From Acidovorax sp. A79 (GTDB taxonomy: Bacteria > Pseudomonadota > Gammaproteobacteria > Burkholderiales > Burkholderiaceae_C), in assembly GCF_041154505.1 (NCBI RefSeq), contig NZ_AP028672.1, forward strand, positions 1,625,001-1,689,000: a stretch of 64,000 nt of DNA. Direction: 5' to 3'. Below the pieces are notes generated by a model, which saw only the letters and a list, made by a program, of their open reading frames with translations, was not told the DNA's origin and did no database searches. The translations under genes were made by a program, and so were the position numbers. This document shows, one piece after another, positions 20,153 through 28,599 of this stretch (the stretch's first letter is position 1; each line of letters starts with the position of its first letter).

Positions 20153-20574
20153 CGATTCCTCATCCAGTCGGCCGTCCCCATGAAGCTTTCCTTCAAGCGG
20201 GCGCGCAGAGCATCGGGCACGCCTGTCTCGCCCATGGCCTGGTCCATGCAGGCCACCCACTGGTCGCGCTCCTGGATGCCGATGGAAAACGGCATGTGCC
20301 GCATGCGCAGTCGCGGGTGGCCGAAGCGGCTTTGGTAGTGGTCAGGTCCACCCAGCCAGCCGCACAAGAACCAGAAGAGTTTTTGCCGCGCCTGCACGAG
20401 GTCGCTGCCGTGGGCTGCACGCAGTTCGGCGTAACCGGGCTCCAGATCCATCAGGTCGTAGAAGCGTTCGGTGAGGGCGTGCACGCGGTCTTCGCCACCG
20501 ATCCAGTCGAAGGGGGTGGTTGCGGTGGCGGTTTCTGCGCCGGCGCCGGTGTCTTTGGGAACGTCGGAATTCAT
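20140..20574 (-). CDS. Group II truncated hemoglobin
   Basis: A 144-residue heme protein. After an extended N-terminus of about 22 residues comes the two-on-two globin fold: FDWIGGEDRVHALTERFYDLM, LFWFLCGWLGGPDHY, and the proximal histidine in RFGHPRLRMRH. The Trp in ERDQWVACM matches the distal group II tryptophan. Such proteins bind O2, and roles in NO or peroxide handling are proposed. Its ATG abuts repeat copy C, and its stop lies inside another repeat, so both ends border mobile-looking sequence. Confidence 0.92.
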   Translation of the reverse strand: MNSDVPKDTGAGAETATATTPFDWIGGEDRVHALTERFYDLMDLEPGYAELRAAHGSDLVQARQKLFWFLCGWLGGPDHYQSRFGHPRLRMRHMPFSIGIQERDQWVACMDQAMGETGVPDALRARLKESFMGTADWMRNRGTP

Positions 20575-20575
20575 A

Positions 20576-20637
20576 TAAAAAACTGGCCCCAGCGCTTTCC
20601 TATAAAGCGCTGTAAGCTATCAAATGAGTAGCAATCG
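20576..20637 (+). repeat. Palindromic repeat copy C
   Basis: A near-complete intergenic copy: TAAAAAACTGGCCCC, hairpin AGCGCTTT-ccta-TAAAGCGCT, then GTAAGCTATCAAATGAGTAGCAAT. It fills the gap between the permease stop (20647) and the hemoglobin start (20574). It must therefore contain or border the leader of the hemoglobin gene. Confidence 0.88.
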
Positions 20638-20646
20638 ACACGCAGC

Positions 20647-23166
20647 CTATTCCGCCGAACGGCGCAGCGTGTCCACCACGGGGCGCACCAGCACCTCGCG
20701 CAGGCCCCACCAGCCCGCGGCCAGCGCCAGCACCGCACCCGCCACGGCGCCCGCCAGGGGCACCCAGGGCGCGGCCGTCCAGGTGAAGTCGAACACGAAG
20801 CGCGCCAGCGCCCAGCCCACGCCCACGGCCACGGCGCTGGCCAGGAAGCCCGCGAGCAGGCCCACGCCCACCAGCTCGGCGCGCTGCACCTGCCGCAGCA
20901 GGCTGGCGCGCGCGCCCACGGCGCGCATGATGGCGTACTCGCGGGCGCGCTCCTCGCGCGTGGCGGTGACGGCCGCGAACAGCACCACCAGCCCGGCGGC
21001 CAGCGTGAAGGCAAACAGGAATTCCACCGCGCGGATCACCTGGTCCAGCACGCGCTGCACCTGGGTGATGGTGGCGCCCATGTCCACGTTGGTGATGTTG
21101 GGAAACTGGCGCACCAGGGCGTTGTCGAAGCCGTTGGTCTCGGGGGCGCGGTACGCCGCCAGGTAGGTGACCGGCACGTCCTTGACGCTGGCCACGGGGT
21201 ACATCACGAAGAAGTTGGCCCGCATCGACCCCCAGTCCACCTTGCGCAGGCTGGTGATGCGCGCTTCGTTCTGCACGCCGCCCATGTCGAACAGCAGCCG
21301 GTCGCCCATCTGCAGGCCCAGGGTCTCGGCAATGCCCTCCTCGACGCTGATGGCACCTTCCTCGCCCTGGCGCCACTGGCCGGCCACGATCTGGTTGTGG
21401 GGGGGTGGTTCGGTGGCGTTGGAAAGGTTGAACTCCCGGTCGACGAGGCGCTTGGCGCGGTCGTCGGTATAGCTGTCGGGGCCCACGGGCTTGCCGTTCA
21501 CGGCCAGCAGGCGGCCACGGATCATGGGATACCAGTCGTACCGGGCCACGCCGCCGTCCTTGAGGGCCTGCTGGAACGCATCGGACTGGTCGGGCATCAC
21601 GTTGATGACGAAGCGGTTGGGCGCATCGGGGGGCGTGGCCTTGCGCCAGCTGTCCACCAGGTCGGTGCGCAGCAGCACCAGCAGCACCAGCGCCAGCAGG
21701 CCCACGGCCAGGCTGCTCACCTGCACCACGGCGTAGGCGGGGCGCGCGGAGATCTGCCGCGTGGCCAGCACCAGCCAGCGCGGGGCGGTGGCCTCGTTCA
21801 CGCTCTTGCGCAGCAGCTTCACCGCCACCCACGACAGCCCCGCAAACAGGGCCACCGCGCCGGCAAAGCCGCCCACGGCAATCAGCCCCAGCTTGATGTC
21901 GCTGCTGACCGTCAGCAGCAAGGCCGCGAAACCGGCGATGCCGATGCCCAGCACCGCCAGCGACGCGGGCTTGAGCCCGCCCACGTCGCGCCGGATCACG
22001 CGCAGGGGCGGCACCTGGGCCAGCTGCAGCACGGGCGGCAGGCCGAAGGCGAACAGCAGCGTGAGCCCCATGCCCAGGCCAAATGCCACGGGCCACAGGC
22101 TGGGCGGCGGCAGGGCTGACTCGACCAGCCCCGCGAGCAGCAGCACGAAGGCGTAGTGCACCAGATAGCCCAGCGCCACGCCCAGCGAACTGGCGAACAG
22201 GCCCACGAGAGCGAATTCGGCCGTGTAGGCGCCCGCGATGGTGCGCTGGCTCTGCCCCAGCACCCGCAGCATGGCCGAGGCATCCAGGTGCTCTGCCGCG
22301 AAACCGCGCGCGGCCAGCGCCACGGCCACGGCCGACAGCAGCGCCGCGAGCAGCGCCACGAGGCTCAGGAACTTCTGCGCCCGGTCCAGCGTCTGGCGCA
22401 TCTCGGGGCGGCCGCTTTCGAGGGATTCCACCCGCACCCCGTGCACCTCGGGCTTCTTGGCCTCCGCCACGGCCCATTCGCTGAAGGCCTTGACCGCGGG
22501 GCCCGGCCCGATGACGGCGAAGCGGTAGGTGAGGCGGCTGGCCGGCTGCACCAGGCCGGTGGCGGGCAGGTCGGCATCGTTCACCATCACGCGCGGGGCA
22601 AAGCTCATGAAGCCCGCGCCCCGGTCGGGCTCGATCACGATGATGCGCGCGATGCGCAGCTGCGCATCGCCCAGCAACAGCATGTCGCCCATGGCCAGGT
22701 TCAGCGATTCGAGCAGGGGAGCATCCACCCACGCCTCGCCCCGGGCAGGGATGTCGCGGGTGGGCTGGTCGAGCGCCCCCGGCGCGTCAGCCACCTTGAG
22801 GCTGCCGCGCAGCGGGTAGCCCGGCGGCACGCTCTTGAGGGCCACCAGCTTGCTGGCACCACCCTGCGCATCGCTGGCCCGGCCCATGGTGGGAAAGCCC
22901 ACCGTGGTGACCGCCTGCAAGCCCAGGGCCGCGGCCCGCTCGACGAACGCCGCTGGCGTGGGGTTGTCGCTGGCCACCACGGCATCGCCGCCCAGCAGCT
23001 GCAGCGCATCGCGCTGCAGGCCGCCCTGAAGGCGGTCGGCGAAAAACCCCACGGACGTGAGCGCCGCCACCGCCAGCGTGACCGCCACGATGAGCAGGCG
23101 CAGTTCGCCCGCGCGCAGGTCGCGGGCCAGGGTACGCCAGCCAAGGCGCAGAAAAGACAGGTTCAT
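20647..23166 (-). CDS. FtsX-like ABC transporter permease (YbbP type)
   Basis: An 839-residue membrane protein with an N-terminal helix (LRLLIVAVTLAVAALTSVGFF), a large periplasmic domain, a block of three helices (about 245-365), further helices, a second periplasmic domain and a final FtsX block (about 725-830). This double-FtsX layout matches YbbP/DevC-type permeases, which work with a separate ATPase to move lipoproteins or other envelope substrates. No ATPase gene is adjacent. The ATG at 23166 is chosen because it begins the first amphipathic helix (MNLSFLRLGWRTLARD). Confidence 0.88.
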   Translation of the reverse strand: MNLSFLRLGWRTLARDLRAGELRLLIVAVTLAVAALTSVGFFADRLQGGLQRDALQLLGGDAVVASDNPTPAAFVERAAALGLQAVTTVGFPTMGRASDAQGGASKLVALKSVPPGYPLRGSLKVADAPGALDQPTRDIPARGEAWVDAPLLESLNLAMGDMLLLGDAQLRIARIIVIEPDRGAGFMSFAPRVMVNDADLPATGLVQPASRLTYRFAVIGPGPAVKAFSEWAVAEAKKPEVHGVRVESLESGRPEMRQTLDRAQKFLSLVALLAALLSAVAVALAARGFAAEHLDASAMLRVLGQSQRTIAGAYTAEFALVGLFASSLGVALGYLVHYAFVLLLAGLVESALPPPSLWPVAFGLGMGLTLLFAFGLPPVLQLAQVPPLRVIRRDVGGLKPASLAVLGIGIAGFAALLLTVSSDIKLGLIAVGGFAGAVALFAGLSWVAVKLLRKSVNEATAPRWLVLATRQISARPAYAVVQVSSLAVGLLALVLLVLLRTDLVDSWRKATPPDAPNRFVINVMPDQSDAFQQALKDGGVARYDWYPMIRGRLLAVNGKPVGPDSYTDDRAKRLVDREFNLSNATEPPPHNQIVAGQWRQGEEGAISVEEGIAETLGLQMGDRLLFDMGGVQNEARITSLRKVDWGSMRANFFVMYPVASVKDVPVTYLAAYRAPETNGFDNALVRQFPNITNVDMGATITQVQRVLDQVIRAVEFLFAFTLAAGLVVLFAAVTATREERAREYAIMRAVGARASLLRQVQRAELVGVGLLAGFLASAVAVGVGWALARFVFDFTWTAAPWVPLAGAVAGAVLALAAGWWGLREVLVRPVVDTLRRSAE

Positions 23167-23206
23167 GGCACGGAACCTTAGCGCAAACGGAGCGCTCTGG
23201 CGCTGT

Positions 23207-24829
23207 TCAGGGCTTTGTGTCGCCGGCCGCCGGCGCCGCGCCACCGGACCCCCCCGCATCCAGGCGCGCTTGCAGCGCCTCCAGCACGGGCTGGATCTGT
23301 GTGCCCACGTGGATCTGGGGGTTGGAGAATCCGTCGGTCTTGCCGGCCTCCACCTCGCGCTGCGCGATCAGCGGCACGGCCTTGGCAAAGGCCTCGGTGA
23401 ATGAATGGGTCTGGCGCAGTTGCTCGTTGAACACCGCGCGGCCGAAGAACGTGAGCTCGGACCGCGTGCCGCAGCCATACGATGTGTGGGTGGCGTCGGC
23501 GGCCGTCATGATGAGCGTGCCATCGGTGGCCAGGGGCCCGATCCAGCCGCCGGAGTAGCAGGCCGACACCGCGATCACGCGGTGGCGAATGCCGGCTTCA
23601 TCCAGCGCGGCGCGCAGCATTTCCGGCGTGACGGGCTGCACCTGCAGCGGCCCGTGCGATGCCGCCAGCTCGTGGTTGCGCGCGCCGTGCGAGGTCATGT
23701 AGATCACCAGCAGGTCATGGTCGCGGTCCATGCGCGCACCCAGGGCCGAAATGGCGCGCTGCAGGTTCTGCGGCGTCGCCCAGACGTGGGTGTCGGCGGT
23801 CTCGGCATGGTTGAGCAGGTGGATCACGCGGCCGTGCGCGTCGAACCGTTCCTGCAGCAGCGTGCTGACCATGGTGCTTTCGCGCCGGAACACGTTCTCT
23901 TCGGCATAGGGAGCGAACACGAGGCCGTAGACATCCACCACCCCGTCCCGCTGGGCCGCCAGCGCTTGCACCTGGCGCTCCCACAGCGCCTGCTGCGCCT
24001 CGAACACCGGCTGCGACAAGGTCAGCTGCGCGGGTTCGGGGCCCTCCTCGGCGGCCTGCGCCGCCGCCAGGGCCGCACCGTCCAGCTCCCAGGGCTGGTC
24101 CTGGAACTGCCACATGCCCACCCCGATGATCGCCGCCATCGACACCGCGAACACCGCCGTGCGCAGGCGCGAGCGGATGAAGCGCGCGCTCACCACGACC
24201 AGCGCCGCCAGAACCCACGCCGTCAGCACGCCGTAGGCAGTCCAGAAAACGATTCCGGCCGTGTTTCCGACCCACAGCGCGGGCCGGTGGACGGTGGCAC
24301 CCAGCAGGGCATACAGCACGAGCAGGGGCACCAGCGGAGCCCACGCCGACAACACATACCAGGCGGCGAGCCCGCCCGTTGGCGAGCCCTCCGGGGCCGG
24401 CGCGCCGGCCGCAAGGCGCTGCGCGGGTGCCATGGCCCACCAGGCCAGCCACAGAAGCGCCAGGCCGCTCCACATCGGCGCGAGCCAGCCCCGCAGGCTG
24501 AACTGGGCGGGCCCTGCCACCTGGAACCGCGCCGCCCCCACCAGCAGCGCGCCACCGAGCAGCACGAGAACGATCAATTGCCACGGGGTGGGAACCGCGG
24601 CCCCCGTGCGGGGCGGCAGGAACAGCGTGGCCCGCAGGCCCTCGCGGACCCAGGCTCCCAGGGGCAGGCGAAGAGGGGCAGGCGCCCCGGCCGAGGCCGC
24701 CGCCGGCGCAGTGGCGGGCGCACCGGGGGGCAGCCCCTCATCCAGCGAGATTTCGATCTTGGCGGGTTCGGGGGCCCACTGGCTCGGTTGGGTATCGGCC
24801 CAGGCGCCCTTGGCGTTCAGGTCTTGCAT
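23207..24829 (-). CDS. Membrane-anchored C13-family (legumain-like) peptidase
   Basis: A 540-residue protein. The first 85 residues are soluble. About five membrane helices follow (about 87-255), including LIVLVLLGGALLVGAARF and VFWTAYGVLTAWVLAALVVV. The C-terminal half is a caspase-fold C13 peptidase domain, with the catalytic His in YMTSHGARNH and the catalytic Cys in AVSACYSGGW. C13 includes plant legumain and GPI transamidase; bacterial members are uncharacterised. The stop is 40 bases before the permease start, so the two may be co-transcribed. Confidence 0.85.
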   Translation of the reverse strand: MQDLNAKGAWADTQPSQWAPEPAKIEISLDEGLPPGAPATAPAAASAGAPAPLRLPLGAWVREGLRATLFLPPRTGAAVPTPWQLIVLVLLGGALLVGAARFQVAGPAQFSLRGWLAPMWSGLALLWLAWWAMAPAQRLAAGAPAPEGSPTGGLAAWYVLSAWAPLVPLLVLYALLGATVHRPALWVGNTAGIVFWTAYGVLTAWVLAALVVVSARFIRSRLRTAVFAVSMAAIIGVGMWQFQDQPWELDGAALAAAQAAEEGPEPAQLTLSQPVFEAQQALWERQVQALAAQRDGVVDVYGLVFAPYAEENVFRRESTMVSTLLQERFDAHGRVIHLLNHAETADTHVWATPQNLQRAISALGARMDRDHDLLVIYMTSHGARNHELAASHGPLQVQPVTPEMLRAALDEAGIRHRVIAVSACYSGGWIGPLATDGTLIMTAADATHTSYGCGTRSELTFFGRAVFNEQLRQTHSFTEAFAKAVPLIAQREVEAGKTDGFSNPQIHVGTQIQPVLEALQARLDAGGSGGAAPAAGDTKP

Positions 24830-24927
24830 GCGCGCATCATGCCACCGCGGGATGACGGCCCGGGGGCCGGGGAACATGCGCAGGGGAACCGGGGCGGACC
24901 GCCGCGAGATACCCCCGAAAGTGCCTC

Positions 24928-25869
24928 TCAGGCCGCGCTGGCGGACGCCGCCGGCGCCATGGCAGGCACCCGCGCCAGTTCAGGCTGCAGCACCAGCCGG
25001 TGCACCCCGCTGTAGCAGACGAAGCGGCGGTTGGTGGCGCGCCCGATGGCGCACAGGCCCAGCTGCTGGGCCACGGCATGGCCCATCTGCGTCATGCCGC
25101 TGCGCGACACCACGATGGGCACGCCCATCTGGGCCGACTTGATGACCATCTCGCTCGTGAGGCGGCCTGTGGTGTAGAACACCTTGTCCGAGCCCGACAT
25201 CGGCACATGCCCCCCCGCGGAGGGCCCGCCACCGGTGCGGGCCGGCGCCTCGGGGTTCATCCACATCCAGCCCGCGATGGTATCGATGGCATTGTGGCGC
25301 CCCACGTCTTCCACGAAAGTGAGCAGTTCCTCCCCCTGGAACAGCGCGCAGCCATGCACGGAGCCCGCGGACTTGTACGTGGTCTCCTTGATGCGGATGG
25401 CGTTCACGATGCCATACAGCTGGGCCTGGGTGAGGCGCGCCTCGGGCAGCGCGATCCGGTCCACCTCATCCATCAGCCCGCCAAACACGCTGCCCTGCCC
25501 GCAGCCGGTGGTCACCACCTTGCTGGCCGTCCGCTCCTCGATGCGCGCGATGCCGTGGCGCGTGCGCACGGCGGCGGCGTGGACCTCCCAGTCGACGGTG
25601 ACGGATTCGATGTCGAAGACGGACTCCACCAACCGCTGGTTGCGCAGGTAGCCCAGCACCAGGAGCTCAGGCTGAGCGCCCAGCGTCATCAGCGTGACCA
25701 GCTCGCGCTTGTCCACATACACGGTGAGCGGCCGTTCGGCGGGAATGGACACCTGCTCCCGTTCACCCAGTTCATTGACCACCTCGACCCCATGGGTGAG
25801 CGGTGCCTGGGCCTGCGTGAGGCGCGGCAACGGCGGGGTGGCGGGGTCCGTGGCGGTGCGGGAAGTCAT
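24928..25869 (-). CDS. fdhD: FdhD, formate dehydrogenase sulfurtransferase
   Basis: Transfers sulfur to the molybdenum cofactor of formate dehydrogenases, which is needed for activity. The 313-residue protein has PLTVYVDKRELVTLMTLG, the substrate loop with its cysteine in TTGCGQGSVFGG, VHGCALFQGEE, DVGRHNAIDTI and TGRLTSEMVIKSAQMGVPIVVSRS. The usual second cysteine of the CxxC seen in some homologs is absent (CGQG). It is the last gene of the leftward formate cluster. Confidence 0.95.
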   Translation of the reverse strand: MTSRTATDPATPPLPRLTQAQAPLTHGVEVVNELGEREQVSIPAERPLTVYVDKRELVTLMTLGAQPELLVLGYLRNQRLVESVFDIESVTVDWEVHAAAVRTRHGIARIEERTASKVVTTGCGQGSVFGGLMDEVDRIALPEARLTQAQLYGIVNAIRIKETTYKSAGSVHGCALFQGEELLTFVEDVGRHNAIDTIAGWMWMNPEAPARTGGGPSAGGHVPMSGSDKVFYTTGRLTSEMVIKSAQMGVPIVVSRSGMTQMGHAVAQQLGLCAIGRATNRRFVCYSGVHRLVLQPELARVPAMAPAASASAA

Positions 25870-25995
25870 GGCCGGACTATACGCAGGCTCCGTGCGCGCC
25901 GCAGCCAGGGGCCGCAATGCCTCATGGTGTCCTGCCCGGGGCAGGGGCGCGGAGCCCCCTGGGAAGAGGCTGGGCGCCAGCCGCCGGGCCCGCGT

Positions 25996-26385
25996 TCAGG
26001 ACTTGGGGGCCGATGCCGCCGCCGCGGGCGTCGACGTGCTGGGCGGGCTGCTCGCCGTGCCAGGCGGCGAATGGGCGCCAGAGGCCTCCAGGGGCTTGGC
26101 CTCCGGCGGCGTGTACGCGAACGGTCCGGGGTCGGTGCATGCGGCGGCACTGGTGGCCGTGGCGGGCTTGGCGGCTGGGCTGGTCTTGCGATAGTGGGCC
26201 GCCACGCGGTCCTGGGCCAGACACAGCTTGTAGTTGTCCACCTTGCCCGCCCAGGCCGTCTTGGCGGCGGCTTCGGCGGCCTTGGCCGCGGCCTCGGGCG
26301 ATGGCGCGGGAAGCTTGGCCACCGCCAGCATGCAGGAACTGGCCGCGCACACGGCCAGGAGCGAGGAACGGAAAAAATGCGTCAT
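25996..26385 (-). CDS. Small exported protein of the formate dehydrogenase cluster
   Basis: A 129-residue protein with a signal peptide (MTHFFRSSLLAVCAASSCMLAVA). A charged helix follows (PSPEAAAKAAEAAAKTAWAG), then KVDNYKLCLAQDRVAAHYRK and a Pro/Ala/Ser-rich tail. An in-frame ATG at 26400 would add five residues and overlap the gamma-subunit stop. I know no function. Its position directly after the cytochrome b subunit suggests a periplasmic accessory role. Confidence 0.75.
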   Translation of the reverse strand: MTHFFRSSLLAVCAASSCMLAVAKLPAPSPEAAAKAAEAAAKTAWAGKVDNYKLCLAQDRVAAHYRKTSPAAKPATATSAAACTDPGPFAYTPPEAKPLEASGAHSPPGTASSPPSTSTPAAAASAPKS

Positions 26386-26396
26386 GGTGCGGTACC

Positions 26397-27623
26397 TCAT
26401 ACCTGTGCGGGTTGGCCTGCCGATGGCGCTGCGGCAGCATCGCCCCCCGGGGTGCTGGCACTGCGCTGGCGGGGAATCTTGCCCGCCTGGACGTCGTCAT
26501 ACCAGAGCTCATGGTGCTCCCGGGCCCAGGCCTCGCTCACGTAGCCCGTCTTCATGGCCTTGTAGGCGCCGCGCATGCCCACCGTGCCCATGTAGATGTG
26601 TCCGCAGATCAGCGCCATCATCCAGATGGCCAGCGAGGCATGGACCATGTGGGCGATCTGCATGTCGCCGCGCACGTCGCCAAAGCCGGGGATGAGCTTG
26701 TCGAGCACCAGGCCCGTGGCCACCACAAGGATGCCAGGGATGGTGATGCCCCACCAGAACAGGCCCTTCTCGCCCGCGTTGAAGCGGTGGGAGGGAACCT
26801 GGTGGTCACCGCCCAGCATGCCGCCGCCCTTGGACAGCCACACGAAGTCCGCGCGGTTGGCAATGTTGTCCTTGACGAAGGTGAGGATGATCACGAGCAG
26901 CGACACGGCGAACAACGGGCCCATGAAGTTGTGCACATTCTTGAGCGCATAGGTGATCCATCCGAACAGCGAGGCACCCAGGACCGGCAGGAGGAAGAAC
27001 TTGCCAAAGGCCATCACGATGCCGGAGAGGGCCAGCGTGCAGAAGGCGAACGCATTGGACCAGTGCGCCGCCCGTTCGAACGGCGTGAAACGCTCGATGC
27101 GGCGGGTGCCGGCGCCCTCGGGATGGTCATGCCCCAGCGGGCCCTTGACGAAGTAGAAGATGCCCAGCGCCAGCAGCACGATGGCGAACAGCGCCGCGCC
27201 ATAGGGAATGATCCAGTGGTTGCGCACCTGCCGCCAGGCCTCACCCGCATTGGTGAAACGCGAGCCGGGATACTGCACGAAGGGCTGGATCAGGTTGCCC
27301 GCCTCGGGCGCCTGCGTTTTGGGCAGGCTGCTGTAGCCCGTCACGCCCTGCCCCACCTGGCGCCACATGGGCGCATTGTTGCCAGGCTGCACCTTGGCAC
27401 GCTCGCCGTTGGTCTGCCCGGCGTACTTGGGGTCCGCGCTGGCATCCGGCTTGACCTCGAAAATGTTCTGGCCCTGGATGCCGCCGGGTGCTTGCGGCGC
27501 CACCGCTGCGGCCGTGGCCGGCGCTGCGGCCGTGCCCGCATCGGGCGCCGCTGGCGCCTGGGCACCCGCGGGCCCCCAGGCCACACCCGCCGCCACGACC
27601 AAGGCACACACGATGTGTTTCAT
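26397..27623 (-). CDS. fdhC: Formate dehydrogenase gamma subunit (cytochrome b)
   Basis: A 408-residue membrane subunit that anchors the formate dehydrogenase and passes electrons to quinone. It has a cleavable signal peptide (1-22), an Ala/Pro-rich periplasmic stretch and about five membrane helices. Histidines suited to heme b ligation occur in RAAHWSNAF, LKNVHNFMG, AHMVHASLA and ICGHIYMG. The ATG at 27623 (MKHIVCALVVAAGV) is chosen for the signal peptide. The N-terminal extension of about 130 residues before the first membrane helix is longer than in E. coli FdnI. Confidence 0.93.
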   Translation of the reverse strand: MKHIVCALVVAAGVAWGPAGAQAPAAPDAGTAAAPATAAAVAPQAPGGIQGQNIFEVKPDASADPKYAGQTNGERAKVQPGNNAPMWRQVGQGVTGYSSLPKTQAPEAGNLIQPFVQYPGSRFTNAGEAWRQVRNHWIIPYGAALFAIVLLALGIFYFVKGPLGHDHPEGAGTRRIERFTPFERAAHWSNAFAFCTLALSGIVMAFGKFFLLPVLGASLFGWITYALKNVHNFMGPLFAVSLLVIILTFVKDNIANRADFVWLSKGGGMLGGDHQVPSHRFNAGEKGLFWWGITIPGILVVATGLVLDKLIPGFGDVRGDMQIAHMVHASLAIWMMALICGHIYMGTVGMRGAYKAMKTGYVSEAWAREHHELWYDDVQAGKIPRQRSASTPGGDAAAAPSAGQPAQV

Positions 27624-27636
27624 GGTGAACCTCGCT

Positions 27637-27873
27637 TCACTTGGTGCGGGTGTATTCGTTCTGGCCGTACTGCTGGCGCGCCTTGAGCTGCGCTTCCCAG
27701 CCGGCCTTGTCCCCGGCCTTCCAGCCAGGCTGGGTGAAGTTGCTGCCCGTGCCGGCATATGGCGGCGCGTCGCTGCGGATGCCCGCGCCCGTCTGGGGTT
27801 TTTCGCCGCAACCGGCGAGGGCCGCGACAGCCCCTGCCGCTGCAAGAACAACAAGAAGGGGAAGCCGCTTCAT
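27637..27873 (-). CDS. Small lipoprotein of the formate dehydrogenase operon
   Basis: A 78-residue protein with a lipoprotein signal (MKRLPLLVVLAAAGAVAALAGC, lipobox Cys22). The short mature part contains GSNFTQPGWKAGDKAGWEAQLKARQQ. Its ATG overlaps the beta-subunit stop by four bases, and its stop is 13 bases before the gamma subunit start. It is therefore part of the enzyme operon. No function is known to me. Confidence 0.8.
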   Translation of the reverse strand: MKRLPLLVVLAAAGAVAALAGCGEKPQTGAGIRSDAPPYAGTGSNFTQPGWKAGDKAGWEAQLKARQQYGQNEYTRTK

Positions 27874-28487
27874 GACTTGCCCCCCGCAGGCTGGCCGGCC
27901 TGCTGCGAACCGTAGGCCGTGCCCCAGCCCCACACTTCGGCGCCCTTGCCGCGCTGCACCACGCGGTTGCGGAAGATGTCGGCCACCACATCGCCGTCGC
28001 CGGCCAGCAGGGCCTTGGTGGAGCACATCTCCGCGCAGGCCGGGAGCTTGCCCTCGGCCAGGCGGTTGCGGCCGTACTTGTCGAATTCGGCCTGGCTGCC
28101 GTGGTCCTCGGGCCCCCCGGCGCAGAAGGTGCACTTGTCCATCTTGCCGCGCACGCCGAAGGTGCCCTGCGACGGGAACTGCGGCGCACCGAACGGGCAG
28201 GCGTAGCTGCAGTAGCCGCAGCCGATGCACACATCCTTGTCGTGCAGCACCACGCCTTCTTCGGTGCGGTAGAAGCAGTTGACGGGGCACACGGCCATGC
28301 AGGGTGCGTCGCTGCAGTGCATGCAGGCTACCGAGATGGACTTCTCGCCGGGCACTCCGTCGTTGAGCGTGACCACGCGGCGGCGGTTCACGCCCCACGG
28401 CACCTCGTGCTCGTTCTTGCAGGCGGTCACGCAGCCGTTGCATTCGATGCAGCGCTCTGCGTCACAGATGAATTTCATTCGTGCCAT
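27870..28487 (-). CDS. fdhB: Formate dehydrogenase beta subunit (4 x [4Fe-4S])
   Basis: A 205-residue electron-transfer subunit with four ferredoxin cysteine clusters: CIECNGCVTACKNE, CMHCSDAPCMAVCP, CIGCGYCSYACPFG and CTFC...CAEMC. It passes electrons from the molybdopterin subunit to cytochrome b. It lacks the C-terminal membrane helix of E. coli FdnH. The ATG at 28487 is favoured by GGAGA seven bases upstream over the TTG at 28499. The gap to fdhA (113 bases) holds repeat copy 2 of the GGGCCGCCCC family. Confidence 0.95.
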   Translation of the reverse strand: MARMKFICDAERCIECNGCVTACKNEHEVPWGVNRRRVVTLNDGVPGEKSISVACMHCSDAPCMAVCPVNCFYRTEEGVVLHDKDVCIGCGYCSYACPFGAPQFPSQGTFGVRGKMDKCTFCAGGPEDHGSQAEFDKYGRNRLAEGKLPACAEMCSTKALLAGDGDVVADIFRNRVVQRGKGAEVWGWGTAYGSQQAGQPAGGKS

Positions 28488-28522
28488 TGCTGTCTCCAAT
28501 CAGCGATTCAGGTTTTGCCGCC

Positions 28523-28595
28523 GGGCCGCCCCAAGGCAAAACGCGGCCCCCTCGGGGGGCAGCGCAGTACACAAAGTGACAAGCGTGGGGGCCAT
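28523..28595. repeat. GGGCCGCCCCAAG...CCTCGGGGGGCAG repeat, copy 2
   Basis: Matches 12895-12965 over its full length, with variable positions in the middle. It contains the CCCCCTCGGGGGG self-complementary core and the CGTGGGGGCCAT end. It lies between the alpha and beta formate dehydrogenase genes, where a hairpin could set the ratio of the two messages. Confidence 0.72.
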
Positions 28596-28599
28596 GTCT

